In this document: positions 36,291-51,200 of the stretch, piece after piece
Numbering within the stretch: position 1 is the first letter of the stretch
Layout of the letters: each line of letters starts with the position of its first letter
From: Terebella lapidaria
Taxonomy: Eukaryota > Annelida > Polychaeta > Terebellida > Terebellidae
Direction of reading: 5' to 3'
DNA length: 64,000 bases
Assembly: GCA_949152475.1 (NCBI GenBank)
Contig: OX424562.1
Location: forward strand, 38,364,157 to 38,428,156
Notes under the pieces: model-generated
What the model was told of the DNA's origin: nothing
Seen by the model: the letters and a program-made list of their open reading frames with translations, nothing else
Database searches by the model: none
Position numbers and translations under genes: made by a program

Positions 36291-39200
36291 TCAGGTGTGT
36301 ACAGGCGCGGTGTTATCCGGCCACGCCTGTCCGTGCTGGGTCTGGCTGACCCGGTGGTCGGGAGCCACTTTGGGCGGGTGACCTGTGGGCCGGGCCTGGG
36401 AACGGGTACAGCGTCGTGCCCCTAGAATGGCCAGGTCTACCAGCAGTTCCAGTAGCTCAATGCCCGTACACATTGACACGCCGATAAACAAACCCAGCAG
36501 CCCACCAATGTCCGCAACCAGCCGGTCCCACTGTCCGAGAAAAAAAGGCCAAAATGTACTATAGATATATTAGAAACTGTATTTGGTATCATGCAAGATG
36601 TTCTAGAACTGCTTGTATATCCACTCACAGGATAGCTGGGATATTCCAGTATGGAAACCAAGGTTGGATCATCCAAGTAAACATGTACTCGGACCAGAGT
36701 TGTTGTTATACTGTGACGGACGAAGATTGAATAAGGATAACCTTAATTGTTCATTTGGACAGTATGTATTTTCAAGTTCAATTATCAAAGCCACAGTTGT
36801 ATGAACTATTATCAAAAAAACCACAATGATTTAATGTTTCCTTAAGTCCCCTTCACCTCATATGAAACATCTACCACCGCAGTGAAAACTAGCGAGATTT
36901 TCAGCTTCAATCGTACAGTAGAACTCCAGCTTGCGGCCACTCCAGAAATGTGGAAAACTTGTGCATTCTGGTCAGATGCATAAATTTGTCTCCAGGCTGA
37001 CCTTAATACTGGAGTTCTACTCTAACTCGTTATAGCTGTTACCCACGTGTCAAGTATCTCCCCGTTCAGATACTGAGCGTCCTTGTCCACCAGGGAAGCG
37101 GTCAGGAGGTACGTGTACGGGGTACTGGGCCACTCTGACGTGGACGTGTACATCTTGTAGATACGGTCACTGGACAAAACAAACAGACATGTATTAAAGC
37201 TGAACACACCATATTTTAACGTCTACGTTAAAGATACAGTGACAAATGTACACGAAAGCAACGAAGGTGAACCGATCCCAAATAATTTGGGTGATGGTTT
37301 TATGATTTGTCATTGATTGGAAATTTGAACGAAGTCCAACCACGAACCACTGCTGAATTGCGCCAATACATGAAAGCTGGTAGATCACGTTATGATTCAA
37401 ATGAAACGTCACATTTTGAACAGCTGCATCTACTCACTGGCAGGATGTGGGGCAGTCACATCCTAGAGAACTGGTGTCATACAGATAATAGACAACCTGT
37501 CGACACCTCTCTGTATGTGAAACATATATAAATATTAAATTTATCACAACCAATTATGATACAACTTTGATTTGGTCAATTTTGATACTTGATACAACCT
37601 TGTGTAGCGTTGACAACACTGCATCTGTCCTCGTTGCCAGTAGTTACTAGTTTGTCCACACACCCACACATGTCCTTCAGCTTTGTTTGTAAGCAGGTCA
37701 TAGAACACGCCTAGAAAATAAGAATGTGAACGCATCATGATCATTATTGGGTGTGGACACATCATTGACAACATGTCATTGAGGGAGTCGCCTTCCCAAA
37801 TAAAGTCATTGGTTAATCTATGATAAAGTCGTCAAAATACGTACCAAAATCAACACAAGAAAATGCCATAATACACACCGTGATTGTGTAGTTTCCCTCG
37901 TACGATAGAGTATGGCGAGACCCGTCAGTACAGTTGGACGGGTAGGGATGGGGTTCCCGAGTTACCAACTCCTGGAAATGATCGTAGAACCGCTTCAGCT
38001 TGAGCGTGTAATTGTCAATTTTACAATAACAGCTTCACAAAGGTATAGGCAGCAAGGCAGGAGTTCATACCTGTGAGACGCCGACTTCTGTCTCCATGCC
38101 AGGAGCGGCGCTGAGGCCGAAGTCCTGAGGGAAGGCCGTGATGTCGTGAGGATGGACGGCCAGACGCGCCCCAGCCTTGTGTGAGAACAGACCCAGGTAC
38201 TCACTGTACTCAATGTCCAGCGTCAGCCGCAATCCTGTGGTACATGGACACAGGTCAACCAACAACAACAACGAGGATCAACGGGATATTGTGGAGACCC
38301 CTGATTCAACGCACCACTCAGCTATCAATTAATAAACCCATAGCATGAAATACCATTCCTCACCGTATCTGGAGCCAAACATACTGGACTGAACCACAGA
38401 GGTGTTTTCTTTACCGTGATTGAAAACATAGCACAAGCCGTAATATGGATTGTAGACCTTTCTGAAATCTCTGAAAATGCAAGGACGGTATTACAGGAGT
38501 TACACTGAAATACACAATTGTTATTACAAACTCGTCTTCACGGAAAATCTACTTTCACAGGCCATGCCAAGTATGCAGGCTAATCACCAACCTGTGTGAA
38601 CAATTTTTCTTGTCGAAGCTGCACTGTTTGATAAAGTCAGAAGCCTGGTGACCGTACAAGTCTAGATCCTCCCTGGACGGTTTCAGGACATCCACCAGGT
38701 CGCTATAGTCCGCCGTCCTTGACGCCTTCATGAACTGCTTGAAGGCGAAGTCGTCCGTAACTCGCTCCGAGAAGCCATAGTCCTCGAAGTCAAACTCATC
38801 CATATCCACGCCATCCATCTCCATGATCTCCTCCAACACCTCGGGGTCCAGGTCAGTCAGGATCTCCTCAAAGTCGCTCTTCTCCTCTTCATCCTCGTCT
38901 TCATCATCATAATAATAATCATAATCGTAGTAGTAGTCATCATCCCCTCCACCCTCGCCATACCAAGTATCCCAGTACTCTTCCTCCGTTGTTCCCGACC
39001 CTTCCCCTCCCTCCCCAGTGTCTGTTCCATCGCCATCCCCCGAGACAAGGTTGTCTTCAGCAGGGTCCTCATATGTGATGTCTTCTTCATACATGTAATA
39101 TTCATCACCCTGGGCAGTATTACGTTTCACGCGATTTGAGACTTTAGGCTTGCTCTCGTTGTTTCCTTTCTTCTCTTCAGGCAATTCGGTGTTGACAAGG

Positions 39201-42200
39201 ACCTTTTGTCGCCCTTCCCCGTATTGATCCAAATTCAGTTCAATTGTGTTCTTTCTTTTCTTCAATGATGCTGGTGCTTTTTCATGTGTAGTCGCCTCGT
39301 TTATATCTGTCCCTCGTATCACGACTGCTTGTCTCAGGCCGTCGTGTCCATATTCTTCCCTTGAGTTACTCTCCTCTTTTCGTTCAGGTCTACCTGCAGT
39401 TTTCTTTCGGTTTTTCCTACCTCGTGCTCGCCGCCCACGACCACGCTTCTCAAAAAGTGTTTTCTTCAGTCCTTCGGATAAATTTTTGGGCATGCCTTTC
39501 AAGGCCCATTTGACGAGGAACGCCCGCTCCCGCTGATCCTGTTCTGTTCCACGTTTTTTTCGTCCAGGCGGTCGTGCTGGTCCATGTTCTGTCTCCACTG
39601 GGCGGCGGCCGGTACTGCGCCTGCGCCGCCTCTTGGGCGCTTCTCCGTTGTCGGCCGCCTCCCCCGATGCTGTAGCGTTCACACCAGCCTGGACAACACG
39701 CTTCCGTATCTGCCACTCCGTGTACCTGGAAATAGCTCATGTGTATGTCTTTGTGAACCCCACTGGGTATTCTTATAAATATGTTAGGTCCAGATCATAT
39801 AGGTCCAGATGCATTTAAACATGTAAACATGATCCCAATTGAATATAGAGTACAACAATTAAAACTCAATCACATGTACAAAATAATCAATAACCAAGCC
39901 CCAAATTACCTACACATAAACAGAATAAACAACCAACACAATATTAGAACTAGGTCCCATCAATATGCAGTCACAGTTCCCCACACTAAACATTCAGGCG
40001 CAAGCTCATTTGTATATACTGCATCCAGGTTGTGGAACAGTCTCCCATCTAGTCTACAAGCAACACAGTCTAAGTCAGATTTCAAAAACGGTGTGAAGTT
40101 ATGGCTAGTCAACAATTATCAATCTAATTATTTTAACCCTTTTAGATATACTTAGATGGTGCTATTTTTGTCCCTATTGACACAACTGTGATATGTTTAT
40201 TGTACCTTATTATTATTGTATCAGTATACATATAATATACAAATGTCTAATTATACATGTCTACATTATGAATTATTATAAATGTTCACATTTACCACTG
40301 TTTACTTATTTTTAGATTAACAATTTTGCCAGCGCATCTTGAATTTACATGAGGACCACAACGGAAATAAGTTTTATGCTTTCTTGTGTTATCCTCGGTT
40401 TTGTTTATATATGTACACTATTGTGTCAACATTGAATGTACATGTATGGATTTTACCCAAATAAATAGCTAGACTTTCACGAATAAAATTGTGATGTTTG
40501 GAATCGGCCGATGTGGATCCCTGTTATTCTTGTCTATTCCCCTATGGACAAGTTTAAGAGGGAGCAACGTCGGCTAGTTTCTAATATGGTGGGTGAAACG
40601 ATAAACCCACAGTAACGCAACTTTGAGTTGATTTATTCTTAATCTGGGTAAAATTGACTGATAACAAATGAACTATCGAAAAGTGTCTTCCACAGATTGA
40701 ACGATTAGACTTGATTGTGTGAAGAATATCGTTCACGGCCGATATTAAGCCGGTTTAACTGGGTCGTCGTGTGATTCAATAAAGCCGGCAGTTTCAATTT
40801 AACTGTTTATTATGGCGATAAATTCAATGAAGCAGTCACTCGCTCACAATTAGGGCCGCACTCTCACCTACGTCGGGTGATATCCCAGTCAATAAATATC
40901 CAATTATAGTCTTTCGTATACTTTGCATATATATCCAACAGTTATAAATCACTTGTATTTAGTTCGTATATTAATATCAACAGTCTTTTCAGGAGCTCTA
41001 TTTTATACGTCCTGTCACTGGGATTTTCACTACTCTTCTGCGCAAATAACTGGGGCCGAGGGATCATGTGCCTGTGTAATTTCCCGCCAAGTGTATGCGG
41101 TGTTGTGATTGGTCGAATGTATGCTGCAATGCGCTGATGTCACCGGGAAAGTGGGTTTCCCCGGCTCGTGTCAATACTTGTAATGCCTGTATCTGTGCAC
41201 GTGATGTGTGGAGTATGTGTGTCAAGTTCTATGTTTAGAAGTCAGTGCATGTGAAGGTCAAGGCCGAGTATACGGGGCCGAGTGTACTGAACGAGTGGGG
41301 CCGCAGGTGCGTGGTTTGACCTGTGTGTGTAACCATGACTACATGGAGTTTATGCTTGTGATCGTATAGTGTGTACTTGTCCTGTATGTAAGTCATGTAA
41401 AATGAATGTTTGTTGTGGAAATGTGTAGTGCGCGAGAGGGACGGGAGTAACAGTCGCTAAAATTACTACATAACACCCCTTCATTAATCCTACGCCCTCG
41501 GGATTACCCTCCCCGGACCCTACCGTCGCCAAAACTAAACAATGAAAAGCTAAAAAGTCCTAAAGGTCAAACCCAAAAGCACTCACACACACACGCCGCG
41601 CGAAATGAGAAAACACTACATACAATAAAAATTTCCTAACCGTCAAAATAAACGTCAGCAGTCAGTCCGTCAACAGTCTCTACGATGATACATTTACAAA
41701 TACATTCATAACAATGACCGATGAAGAATGGAATGTTTGATATGGAATGATAAACAAAACTCCTCGACGTTTCAAAGCGAAACGGAACTAAAACTTTAAG
41801 AGTCTATTAAACTGAAATAAAATGATGATTAAACTTAACTAAATCACATGTATAAAAACGAAATGCCATGACTAGGATAATATCTATGTACAACTATTTA
41901 CATGAATGAACCTGTGACCAGGATTGTCTGGTCAACTCGGGGCCGCATCAGAAGGGGCCGAACAGTTCGGGGTCGTGTTTACTTTCCCTCCCGTTCACGC
42001 CTGCTGGCGGGAGGGGGCTGGGCCGCAGGAGATGCCTGACGCATCAAGGTGAGTTGTTCGTCCGGAGGAAGCTTTGGCAATATGGCGACGATGGTCGCCA
42101 AGAGATCCTCCGGAATGGCCGTTGTAGATGGGGTCGATGAAGCCGTAGCTTGTGGTTCGGTCGGGGTCGAAGTAGTACGGAGTTGTTCGACCTCCTGCCG

Positions 42201-45200
42201 AAGATCCGTCACTTGACCCTCGAGCTGCGTGACTCTAGCGCGCAGGCGTCGATTCTCCTCCGCCATGTCGTCCGGAAACGTAGGTTGGTGACGCTCATGT
42301 AGCGAACCCATGGCGAAGCCCACTGAAAGGCCGTTATATTCAGCTTGCCGGATGTGGTGGTCCATGGCCGACACGTACTCTCGCCGAATGAGTTGTAGGT
42401 GCTGCTGGGCCATGTCGTCGGCTCGCGCCAGTGCCACAGTTGGAAGATGCTCTTCCGCTTCCGAAGGCAAGAGCAAGGGGTCGGCACCGTGCATGACTTG
42501 ATTGAGGCGATCAATCCAAAAGTCGTCGTGATGGCCGATCAGGTTTGGAAGCCTCCGGGCGTCCTCGTCCCGAATGGGGTTTTGCAGGGTCGGATTTTGG
42601 CCTGGCAGGGCCTGTAGGCCGGGCAATGTTCGTGTCGACAGCCGGCTCCCATGTTGCCGCAGGAATTGGTAGTCGGCGGCAAACTCTCCCGATCCATGCA
42701 AGGGGAGAAACTCGTCCAAATCTCGATGGAGAGATTCCAACTGTCCGGGGTCGTCAATCCTGAGCCGAGGTCGATCGTGATCGGTTCCTTGAGTCGGCAC
42801 GGACAATGCCGGTGACACATCCTCTGTGAGGTAAGGAGGCAGCGGGGTAGCCTCCACCATTCTCCTGGACGGTGTGGTCGACTCTCTCGGGGCCGGTGAA
42901 TCTACTGGGGTCGAGGGTTCGGGCGAATCCGTCGTGATCTCCCTGAGAGGAGGCGGCCGGTCGGGTTCCTCGCTGGGAGGTTGGGTCGCCCGAGCGGGAG
43001 TCAGCCTGGGCTCCGCTAGCTTCTTCTCCAAAAGTGGGAACTCCTCTGGCGGGGAAACTAGTCCCTCTCGGACCCTGTAATCGGTCACATTAGAGGCCGT
43101 GGGTCGTTCCGCTATCATCCGCCGTGGGATGACATCCGAAGGTCGGGTTCGCGTCGGGGTCGAACTTGACGTCGTGGTAACCGAGGATACCGTCGTCGAA
43201 GACACGACGGCCGCGAATGTCGTGGATCCGCTGGAAGCCGTCGTCGTTGGGGCCGTCACCGGAACCTCTTCAGCCATCCTTACCGAAGTGGTCTGGTATG
43301 TGATGGGCCGGGTGAAAAATATGGTGCTGGGTCGACGGACACGTACCCACGTGTTCATGGTCTCGATATCGCTCACCATGCGAGCGAGCCGAACTTCTTC
43401 CGCTGGCGTAGTCGCCCGATTGTACTCCAGGCGACGGAGAACCTGTTGGACTTCCGGGGCCGAATTTGGTGGGTACTGGTCGAAAAGTTCCGGGGCCATA
43501 TGCCAGATCCCAAAAGTCAAGACGGTGTTGACATCCCTCCGGAAGATGGGAATATTAGCCGGAACTCGAGGGGGCCGATAATTGGGATTCGGCTGCATGT
43601 CAACTCTGCAGCGCAGCGCGAATCTTACCAGCATGGGGCCGGTTGCCGTGAGTCTTCCTTCATAGTAAAATGGGAAGGACGTGACATGTAGCGGGGTCGA
43701 ATGTGAAAGATTCTGGAACATCTCCTCCTGGGCCAGGGTGATGAAGCCGTCACGAGCCGGACATACGAAAAATCGCAGGAACAGGAAATGATACGCTAGA
43801 ATATGCGCGTCTAGCGTCTGGGTCGAACGGAAGGGTCCCCGACGTGGCACGGTAGACCACTGTCGCTCTCCATCTCCTTCCTCCTCACCAATGCAGAACG
43901 GACACGCGTATTGTCCGTCTCCACGCTGAAGCGGGGCCAGTGTCAGGTTGTTACTCTCTGACAGGGTTGACGGCTCGTCAAAGTTGTGGACGTGTCCATA
44001 ACCTGCACTTCGGTTCCGTCTGTTGAGTGGAACCTGAGTCCAGTCGATTGGCCGAGTACCGTATGGCGTCATCGGTGGTGGTACCAACGCCATCAGTTCC
44101 GCTACTTGTCGGCGGAATGTCGAAATCGGGGCCGAAGATCCGGAACTGCTCCGGGACGAATCGCTTGAAGTGGAGCCGCCACCTGTGCCCTGTCTCCTCT
44201 TCATGTTGGTATATGCGCGCTTGGTGGGCGAGCGCGTTACCTTGGGCCGATCAACTGTAGGACTGGTTGCAGGTGATGTCGGGGCCGGCGCGATCGGGGC
44301 GATCGCCTGTGGAGCCGAGCTAGGCTGCCGAGCTGCAGCGGACGCTCGTTGAGCCTCCTCGACTGCTTTCCGGGCCTCAATAGCTTGGCGGACAATACTC
44401 CCGCCTTCCTCGAGTAGGCGGAAGCGCTCGGGGTCGGTCGAAAAGGGATCGTCCTGGGTCGGGCTAGGCGTGTGGCGCACTCCTCTTTGCGCCAACTTAT
44501 CCCGTACTGTTTTGGGTCGAGCGCCGGTCTCTGATCCACTTGCCGTGTCGCTGAGCGTGACTGGGTCGATCTGCTCAGGCTGCGAGTCAGGGCCGGACGA
44601 GGATTCATTGTCGGGGACGATTATGGGATGATCCGATTCATCCCCGGTATCGACTACTTGGACGGTGATGTTATCGCCGTCCAACTTGACCGTGCGGGGC
44701 CGATTTTTACCTGGGTCGCCATTTTCCCGGTCGTCTCCGGGTTTGTCAGCCATGCTGACGGGCCGAAATTAGAGTCGAGATACTCCTAAGTATTGACTAG
44801 GCTGGCTGTAACAGAGTCCGGATTTCTTCAAAACCAGCCTAGTTCAAATGCCGATAATCAAAGCCGAATTAACTCCAAAGTCTTGTGACCAGGATTTATA
44901 CAATGTCACAGTTTATAGGCCGACAATTATCTATGATTAGCACAGTTTTTGTAAGCAATAGTTCGTATTCCCGTGTGTCCGAAACTTTAAGACCGTCCTT
45001 CTCCTTCAAAGTCTCAGGCGCAAGTGACCTGATTGCCGCTAATCTTCACTGCCGTACACAAAGATGCTGACAGCATCTCGATTCTTAGAACTGGGCCGGG
45101 GGGCGCTCTCTATCTGTATAGAAAACGTCTTTACGCTATGTATCATTGTTCCAAGCATACACACAGCAAGGCGGGGCCGTCGTCAAGGAAACGCAGAGCG

Positions 45201-48200
45201 ATCCTTCTCTGACCTCTTGGGTCAGTCCATTACGACAGTAGGGGTGTCCTCACACTGTCCAGATTTCCGTATGTCCATCTGCCGTCCCCTGGATAACTCG
45301 TTCCGAATCATTGTCTATTTGTACTAGTCGACTGTTCGAATTACTGGGCTCTTTTTGCCTGACGACTCACTATTGTCTTTATCAGGGGAGATTTCATGTG
45401 GGTGCTGTAAACAGCTAAAATGTTTATTAGCGCTCGTGCGTGCCTTGTGAACTAATCAGTCTATCATTCCTTCTCCCACAAATTAGCGCACAATAAACTA
45501 CGGGGTCGAATTGCTGTTTCACAGACGACACACAGTTATTAAAGGCTGAGATATGAATATCAATCACTCACAGGGGCGGACATCGTTCCATTCATTTTCA
45601 GCCAGTTCACAGGACGACGGGGCCGCAAATATTGTAGGGGTCGAAATTGCAATGAACTGGGTCGGTCACATCGCGGCGCTTTGAATATTTTGGGTGATGA
45701 ATTTGGTGACAGGCCGCATCTTGGTATGATAGCTATGTAGTGACTGGTTCCCGTACCACTGGGCCGTTCCTCCGAATATTACATGGAGTGAGTAGAGGCT
45801 CTGTCGACGCATACTCCGGAACGAATCACACTATCACCTCTTCGACAACTAAGTGGCCTTACTCACGGTGTGACTGGTTATTATCCTCTTCGGCTGACAC
45901 ATGGATGGAAGCTTTACATGATAATCTTAGTCATTGCGTAACATACGCCTTGATCAATGGTACATGTTATACGGGGTCGAAACACATATCATAATGCAAC
46001 CAATTTTTCACCAGCATCATAATTATAATATCATATCTAGTGTGTATATATATATCGAATTTGCCTCACTGACATCTTGTACATATTAAATGCATATATT
46101 GTTATTGTAATATAATATATTATTATGGGGAAAGACACGATATCATAGTCCATTAGACATGCATAATTCATCATCAATGATATCAATCAGATAACAGGGC
46201 CGGGGTTATCTGTAGCGGGCCGGTTTGCGTGCGTTGCGTCTGGGTCGATTTGGTCGTGCAGGCGGGGGCGTAGCCTCGCTTGTCTCAGGGTCGGAAGATA
46301 CCACAGGCTTTTGCCTGCGTGTCTTGCGTGCCGGTTTTGGAGTGTCGGAACTTGATCTACGTGATCTTTTCCGTTGCCGATGTCGACTTGAGCCGGATGA
46401 GGTCGGAGATCGCGGTTGGCGATTCTGGGTCGTGGGCGAATCAGACTCAGCTGTTTGGTCTGAATCGGTATGTCGATCTTGGACTGTTACCTCCCAAGGG
46501 TAATAGAACTCCTTGAGAAGTCCCATGGGGTCGGGTGACTGTTCTGGGTCGGACTTGCTTGACGAGGACGTGGGTCGTACAGGGTCGGAGTAGATGTGGG
46601 CCGCTTGGTTGTCACCTTCATATGGCTTGAGCACATCCAGATGAACAACACGAGTGTTCCGAGGGTTGGAAACCAGGGCTATTCAGTAATCAACCTCGGT
46701 TACACGGTCGATGATCCTCCAGGGACCAGTCCAGGGCCGAGCGAACTTATTTTTCTGCGTGAGTGGCAGATAATAATACCGGACCAGTTCGCCTGGTTGA
46801 AACTGGGGTCGTGGTTTTGCGTGGGCGTCATAACCCATCTTTTGCCGAATTGCCGCTTTTTCGAGATGGTCTTGGGCGAAACCGTGGGCCGTCCTGATGG
46901 CTTGCCGCAAATACTCCACATACTCCGGACCACACGGAGGTAGAGGCTCAGGGTCGTAGGTCGGAAACATGAGGTCGACTGGCAAGTTACACTCATGTCC
47001 ATACACCATCAGATGCGGGGTGCATCCCGTGGACGAGTGTACTGAGGTTCGATAGGCCATTAACACATATGGCAGGTGCAAGTCCCAATCGTTTGCACGA
47101 TCGCTGACGAACGCACTCAGCATGTTGAGCAATGTCCTGTTGAATCGCTCAACTTGGCCGTCGCTCTGGGGTCGGTATGGGGTCGTACGAATCTTCTTAG
47201 CGCCCAGTAGACGCACAACATGCCGGAACAGGGACGACTCAAACTCAGTACCTTGATCGCTATGGATCGCCTTGGGGACACCGTGGTACACTATCCACCG
47301 ATTCACCAGGGTGTCGGCAACATTTTTGGCCGTATGTCGCCGTAGCGGAAAAGCGTCAGTGTACTTCGTAAAGTAGTCCGACACGACTAGTTCATACCGA
47401 TGGCCTCTTCCCGTGACCTTGTGGGTGTCGAGGATGTCCTCGCTATTCTGTCGAACGGCGCTCCTGTCGGTAGCTGTGTCAGGGGCGATCTTTTTGGGGC
47501 CGGTTTACCCTTGCGGGTCACACATTGCGGGCAGCGGGCACACCAGCGGGCGACGTCCAACGCCAAGCCGGGCCAGTAGAATCGGCGCCTGACTCTCTCG
47601 ATGGTACGCTGTATGCCGAGATGTCCGACAATCTTTAGGTCGTGTAGTTGGTGCAGAACTTGTGTCCTGAGTGCTACGGGGAGCACGGTTTGCACCACAG
47701 GCCGTCCGGCGGGGTCGGGTTTTATATGTCGAACCAGCACTCCGTCTTGTAGCGCCAGGAGGTTCCAGCGGGAAACAAGTGTCTTTACCTCCTCTCCTTG
47801 GCGGCCGACTTCTCTAGAGTCGGGCTTGGTGCCGGCTAACATCCATTACCGCACTTTTCCGACGCTGGGGTCGGCTTGCTGTGCCGCGACAATGTCCTGG
47901 GTCGAATAGTCCGAAAGCCACTTTTGTCCATCAAGTGTGGCGTCCAAAGCACGGACTCGAACAACTTGGCGTGCCGAAACTAGCTGGGGCAAGACCGGTG
48001 ATGTTATCGAATCACTGTCCAGGAGGTCTGCCCTTGTCTGGGTCGGAACAACAGTTATCCGACGAACTGGAAGTTCTCCGGAACTTGTTTCTGGGTCGGT
48101 CGGAGGTGTGACGAGTCGTCCGGGACAGTCTTGGTGTTTGGAACTGTGGCACCGTGACAGGCCGTCGGCGTTACCGTGTAGTTTTCCGGGTCAATGCTCT

Positions 48201-51200
48201 ATCCGAAAGTCATACTGCTGTAGCTTGGCGAGCCACCTAGCGAGCATGCCGTCGGCGTCGCTGTAGTTTTTCAGCCACCTCAGCGAGCTATGGTCGGTCC
48301 GGAGGAGGAATTTCCTACCCCAGAGGTAGTGCCGATAGTGTTGCACCATCTCAACTACTGCCAGTAGTTCCCGATAGGTGGTGCAATAATTCCGCTGGGT
48401 CCGGGACAGGGTTTTACTGGCGAACCCGATGGGGATCTCCTTCCCGTTAACCCTTTGTGAGAGGGCGCCTCCCACAGCAAAGCCGCTTGCATCCGTGTCG
48501 AGGATGAAGTAGTAGTCCGGATTCTGGGTCGGGTGAGCGAGCTTGGGCGCCTTGATGAGGGCGTCGCGGAGTCGCTGGAAAGCTCGTCGCTGGGCCGGTC
48601 CCCAAGTGAAGTGGCATTCACCTCGGGTAAGCGCTACGAGAGGTTCAGCGATCTCAGCATAGTCCTTGATGAATCGCCTGTGGTAGTTGGCGAAACCGAG
48701 GAAAGCCCTGACGTCGGTGATCTCGCACGGAGTCGGCCATTCTCTGATGGCTTTAACTTTGTTGGGGTCGACTCGGATTCCTTGGCCGCTCACTATGAAC
48801 CCTAAGTACAAGATTTCCCGTTGGACAACTCACACTTCTTGGGCTGAAGTTTCAGGCCTGCCGATTGTAATATAATATATTATTATGGGGAAAGACACGA
48901 TATCATAGTCCATTAGACATGCATAATTCATCATCAATGATATCAATCAGATAACAGGGCCGGGGTTATCTGTAGCGGGCCGGTTTGCGTGCGTTGCGTC
49001 TGGGTCGATTTGGTCGTGCAGGCGGGGGCGTAGCCTCGCTTGTCTCAGGGTCGGAAGATACCACAGGCTTTTGCCTGTGTGTCTTGCGTGCCGGTTTTGG
49101 AGTGTCGGAACTTGATCTACGTGATCTTTTCCGTTGCCGATGTCGACTTGAGCCGGATGAGGTTGCACCATCTCAACTACTGCCAGTAGTTCCCGATAGG
49201 TGGTGCAATAATTCCGCTGGGTCCGGGACAGGGTTTTACTGGCGAACCCGATGGGGATCTCCTTCCCGTTAACCCTTTGTGAGAGGGCGCCTCCCACAGC
49301 AAAGCCGCTTGCATCCGTGTCGAGGATGAAGTAGTCGTCCGGATTCTGGGTCGGGTGAGCGAGCTTGGGCGCCTTGATGAGGGCGTCGCGGAGTCGCTGG
49401 AAAGCTCGTCGCTGGGCCGGTCCCCAAGTGAAGTGGCATTCACCTCGGGTGAGCGCTACGAGAGGTTCAGCGATCTCAGCATAGTCCTTGATGAATCGCC
49501 TGTGGTAGTTGGCGAAACCGAGGAAAGCCCTGACGTCGGTGATCTCGCACGGGGTCGGCCATTCTCTGATGGCTTTAACTTTGTTGGGGTCGACTCGGAT
49601 TCCTTGGCCGCTCACTATGAACCCTAAGTACAAGATTTCCCGTTGGAACAACTCACACTTCTTGGGCTGAAGTTTCAGGCCTGCCGATCTGATTCGATCC
49701 AGGACCGCTTCCAGGTTTGCGAGTGCCTGATCGAATGTTCTGCCGTAAGCTATCACGTCGTCGAGATAGCACATACACCGGGTCCACAAGTAACCACGGA
49801 GTATGGTTTCCATAAGCCGTTCGAAGGTTGCCGGGGCGTTGCTAAGGCCGAATGGCATGACCTTAAACTGATAAAGTCCCTTCCTTGTGGCGAAGGCAGT
49901 CTTGGGTCTGTCGCTGGGGTCGACTTCGACCTGCCAGTAGCCGGAGGCCAGGTCTAGGGCCGAGAAGTAGTTGGCGCCTGCCAGGGCATCATGAGTGTCC
50001 TGAATGTTGGGCAAGGGATACGAATCCTTGCGGGTGACATCATTCAGGAGCCGATAGTCGACACAGAAGCGTACTTGTCCGTTCTTCTTTCGCACGAGCA
50101 CTACCTGTGCGCTCCAGGGCGAGTCTGACGGCTCAATACACCCCAAGCGGAGCATCTTGTCGACCTCCTCGTCGATGATGCTTTGCTGCGCCTGAGGGAC
50201 GCGTCGCTGTCGTTGTCGAATCGGGGCCGAGTTGCCGGTGTCGATCCTATGCTGAACGACTTGGGTCCGTCCCAATTGGCCGTCTGGGTGCATGAATGTG
50301 TCCTGGTATTGGTGAACCAGGTTGGCGCAACGCCGATGCTGTTCCGGCGCTAGTCCGGCGCGATCCACCATTTCTTGTAGATGTGGCGGTAGGTCGCGGT
50401 AGTGACTGGCGTCTACCGTGGCCGGGTCGGGCTCCTCTCCAGGTCGTGGCAGAGCTCCGACGACACTTTCGACAGGGCTTGCTATGGCGACAGGGTCGGA
50501 ACGGGTGAGCGTAATGCCGGCATCTGCTGGATTGACTACCGACACCTTTACGCACCGCCGATTCAGGGTCGTAAGTGTCCTCCCCATGATGAGGTCGGTT
50601 TCCTCGGGAAAGGTCGTAAGTGGCTGGACTATCCTCGGGTGTTGTCGAACTCGGACTCGGGAAGTCGGGACCAGCTCCACTATTGCTTCGCTGCGTGCGG
50701 GGACGGTAATAGCTCTTCGCACGGCCATTCTGACAACATTGGCCTCAATGTCATGTGCGAACAGGATCTCTTTGTATACCTGTATCGTCCCTTCACCGTA
50801 ATTCACTACAGCGTGAGCTTGCCGAAAAAAGTTCATGCCGAGAATCATGTCGTCATGTATGTCAGCCACACAAAAGGTTACGACCATATGGTTGGTTCCG
50901 ACCTGTATTGAAAGGTCGATCAGTCCATCGATCGGGCTTGACTGTCCAGTGACGTCACGAATAATAGCCGAAGTAGATCGCAAATGTCGCTGGTCGGCGG
51001 GGACGTGACGTAGCTGATCGCGTCGGAGCAAGGAGATCTGCGCTCCGGAGTCGAGTACAGCCTTCATCGTCTTGTTTCCGACGTGTACCGGCAACTTCCA
51101 GCATTTGTGATTGGTGGCGCTGGAGTTGTTGATGACAGCCGGAATTTCGGGGTCGTCTGGCGGTGGCCTGAAGAGTGTGTGAAGAGGCGGCAGTTTGGAT

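Noticed and set aside
39246-39536. Plus-strand frame over DEG/ENaC exon 3
   Set aside because: It is the antisense shadow of the charged insert; Arg/Lys-rich codons read as Ser/Phe/Leu on the other strand.
42874-43581. Several plus-strand frames inside the LTR element
   Set aside because: They are GC-driven shadows of the minus-strand frames.
41979-44753. Envelope protein as the identity of the third frame of the LTR element
   Set aside because: No signal peptide, no transmembrane stretch and no cysteine-rich ectodomain; a zinc-finger-like pair and a coiled coil are seen instead.
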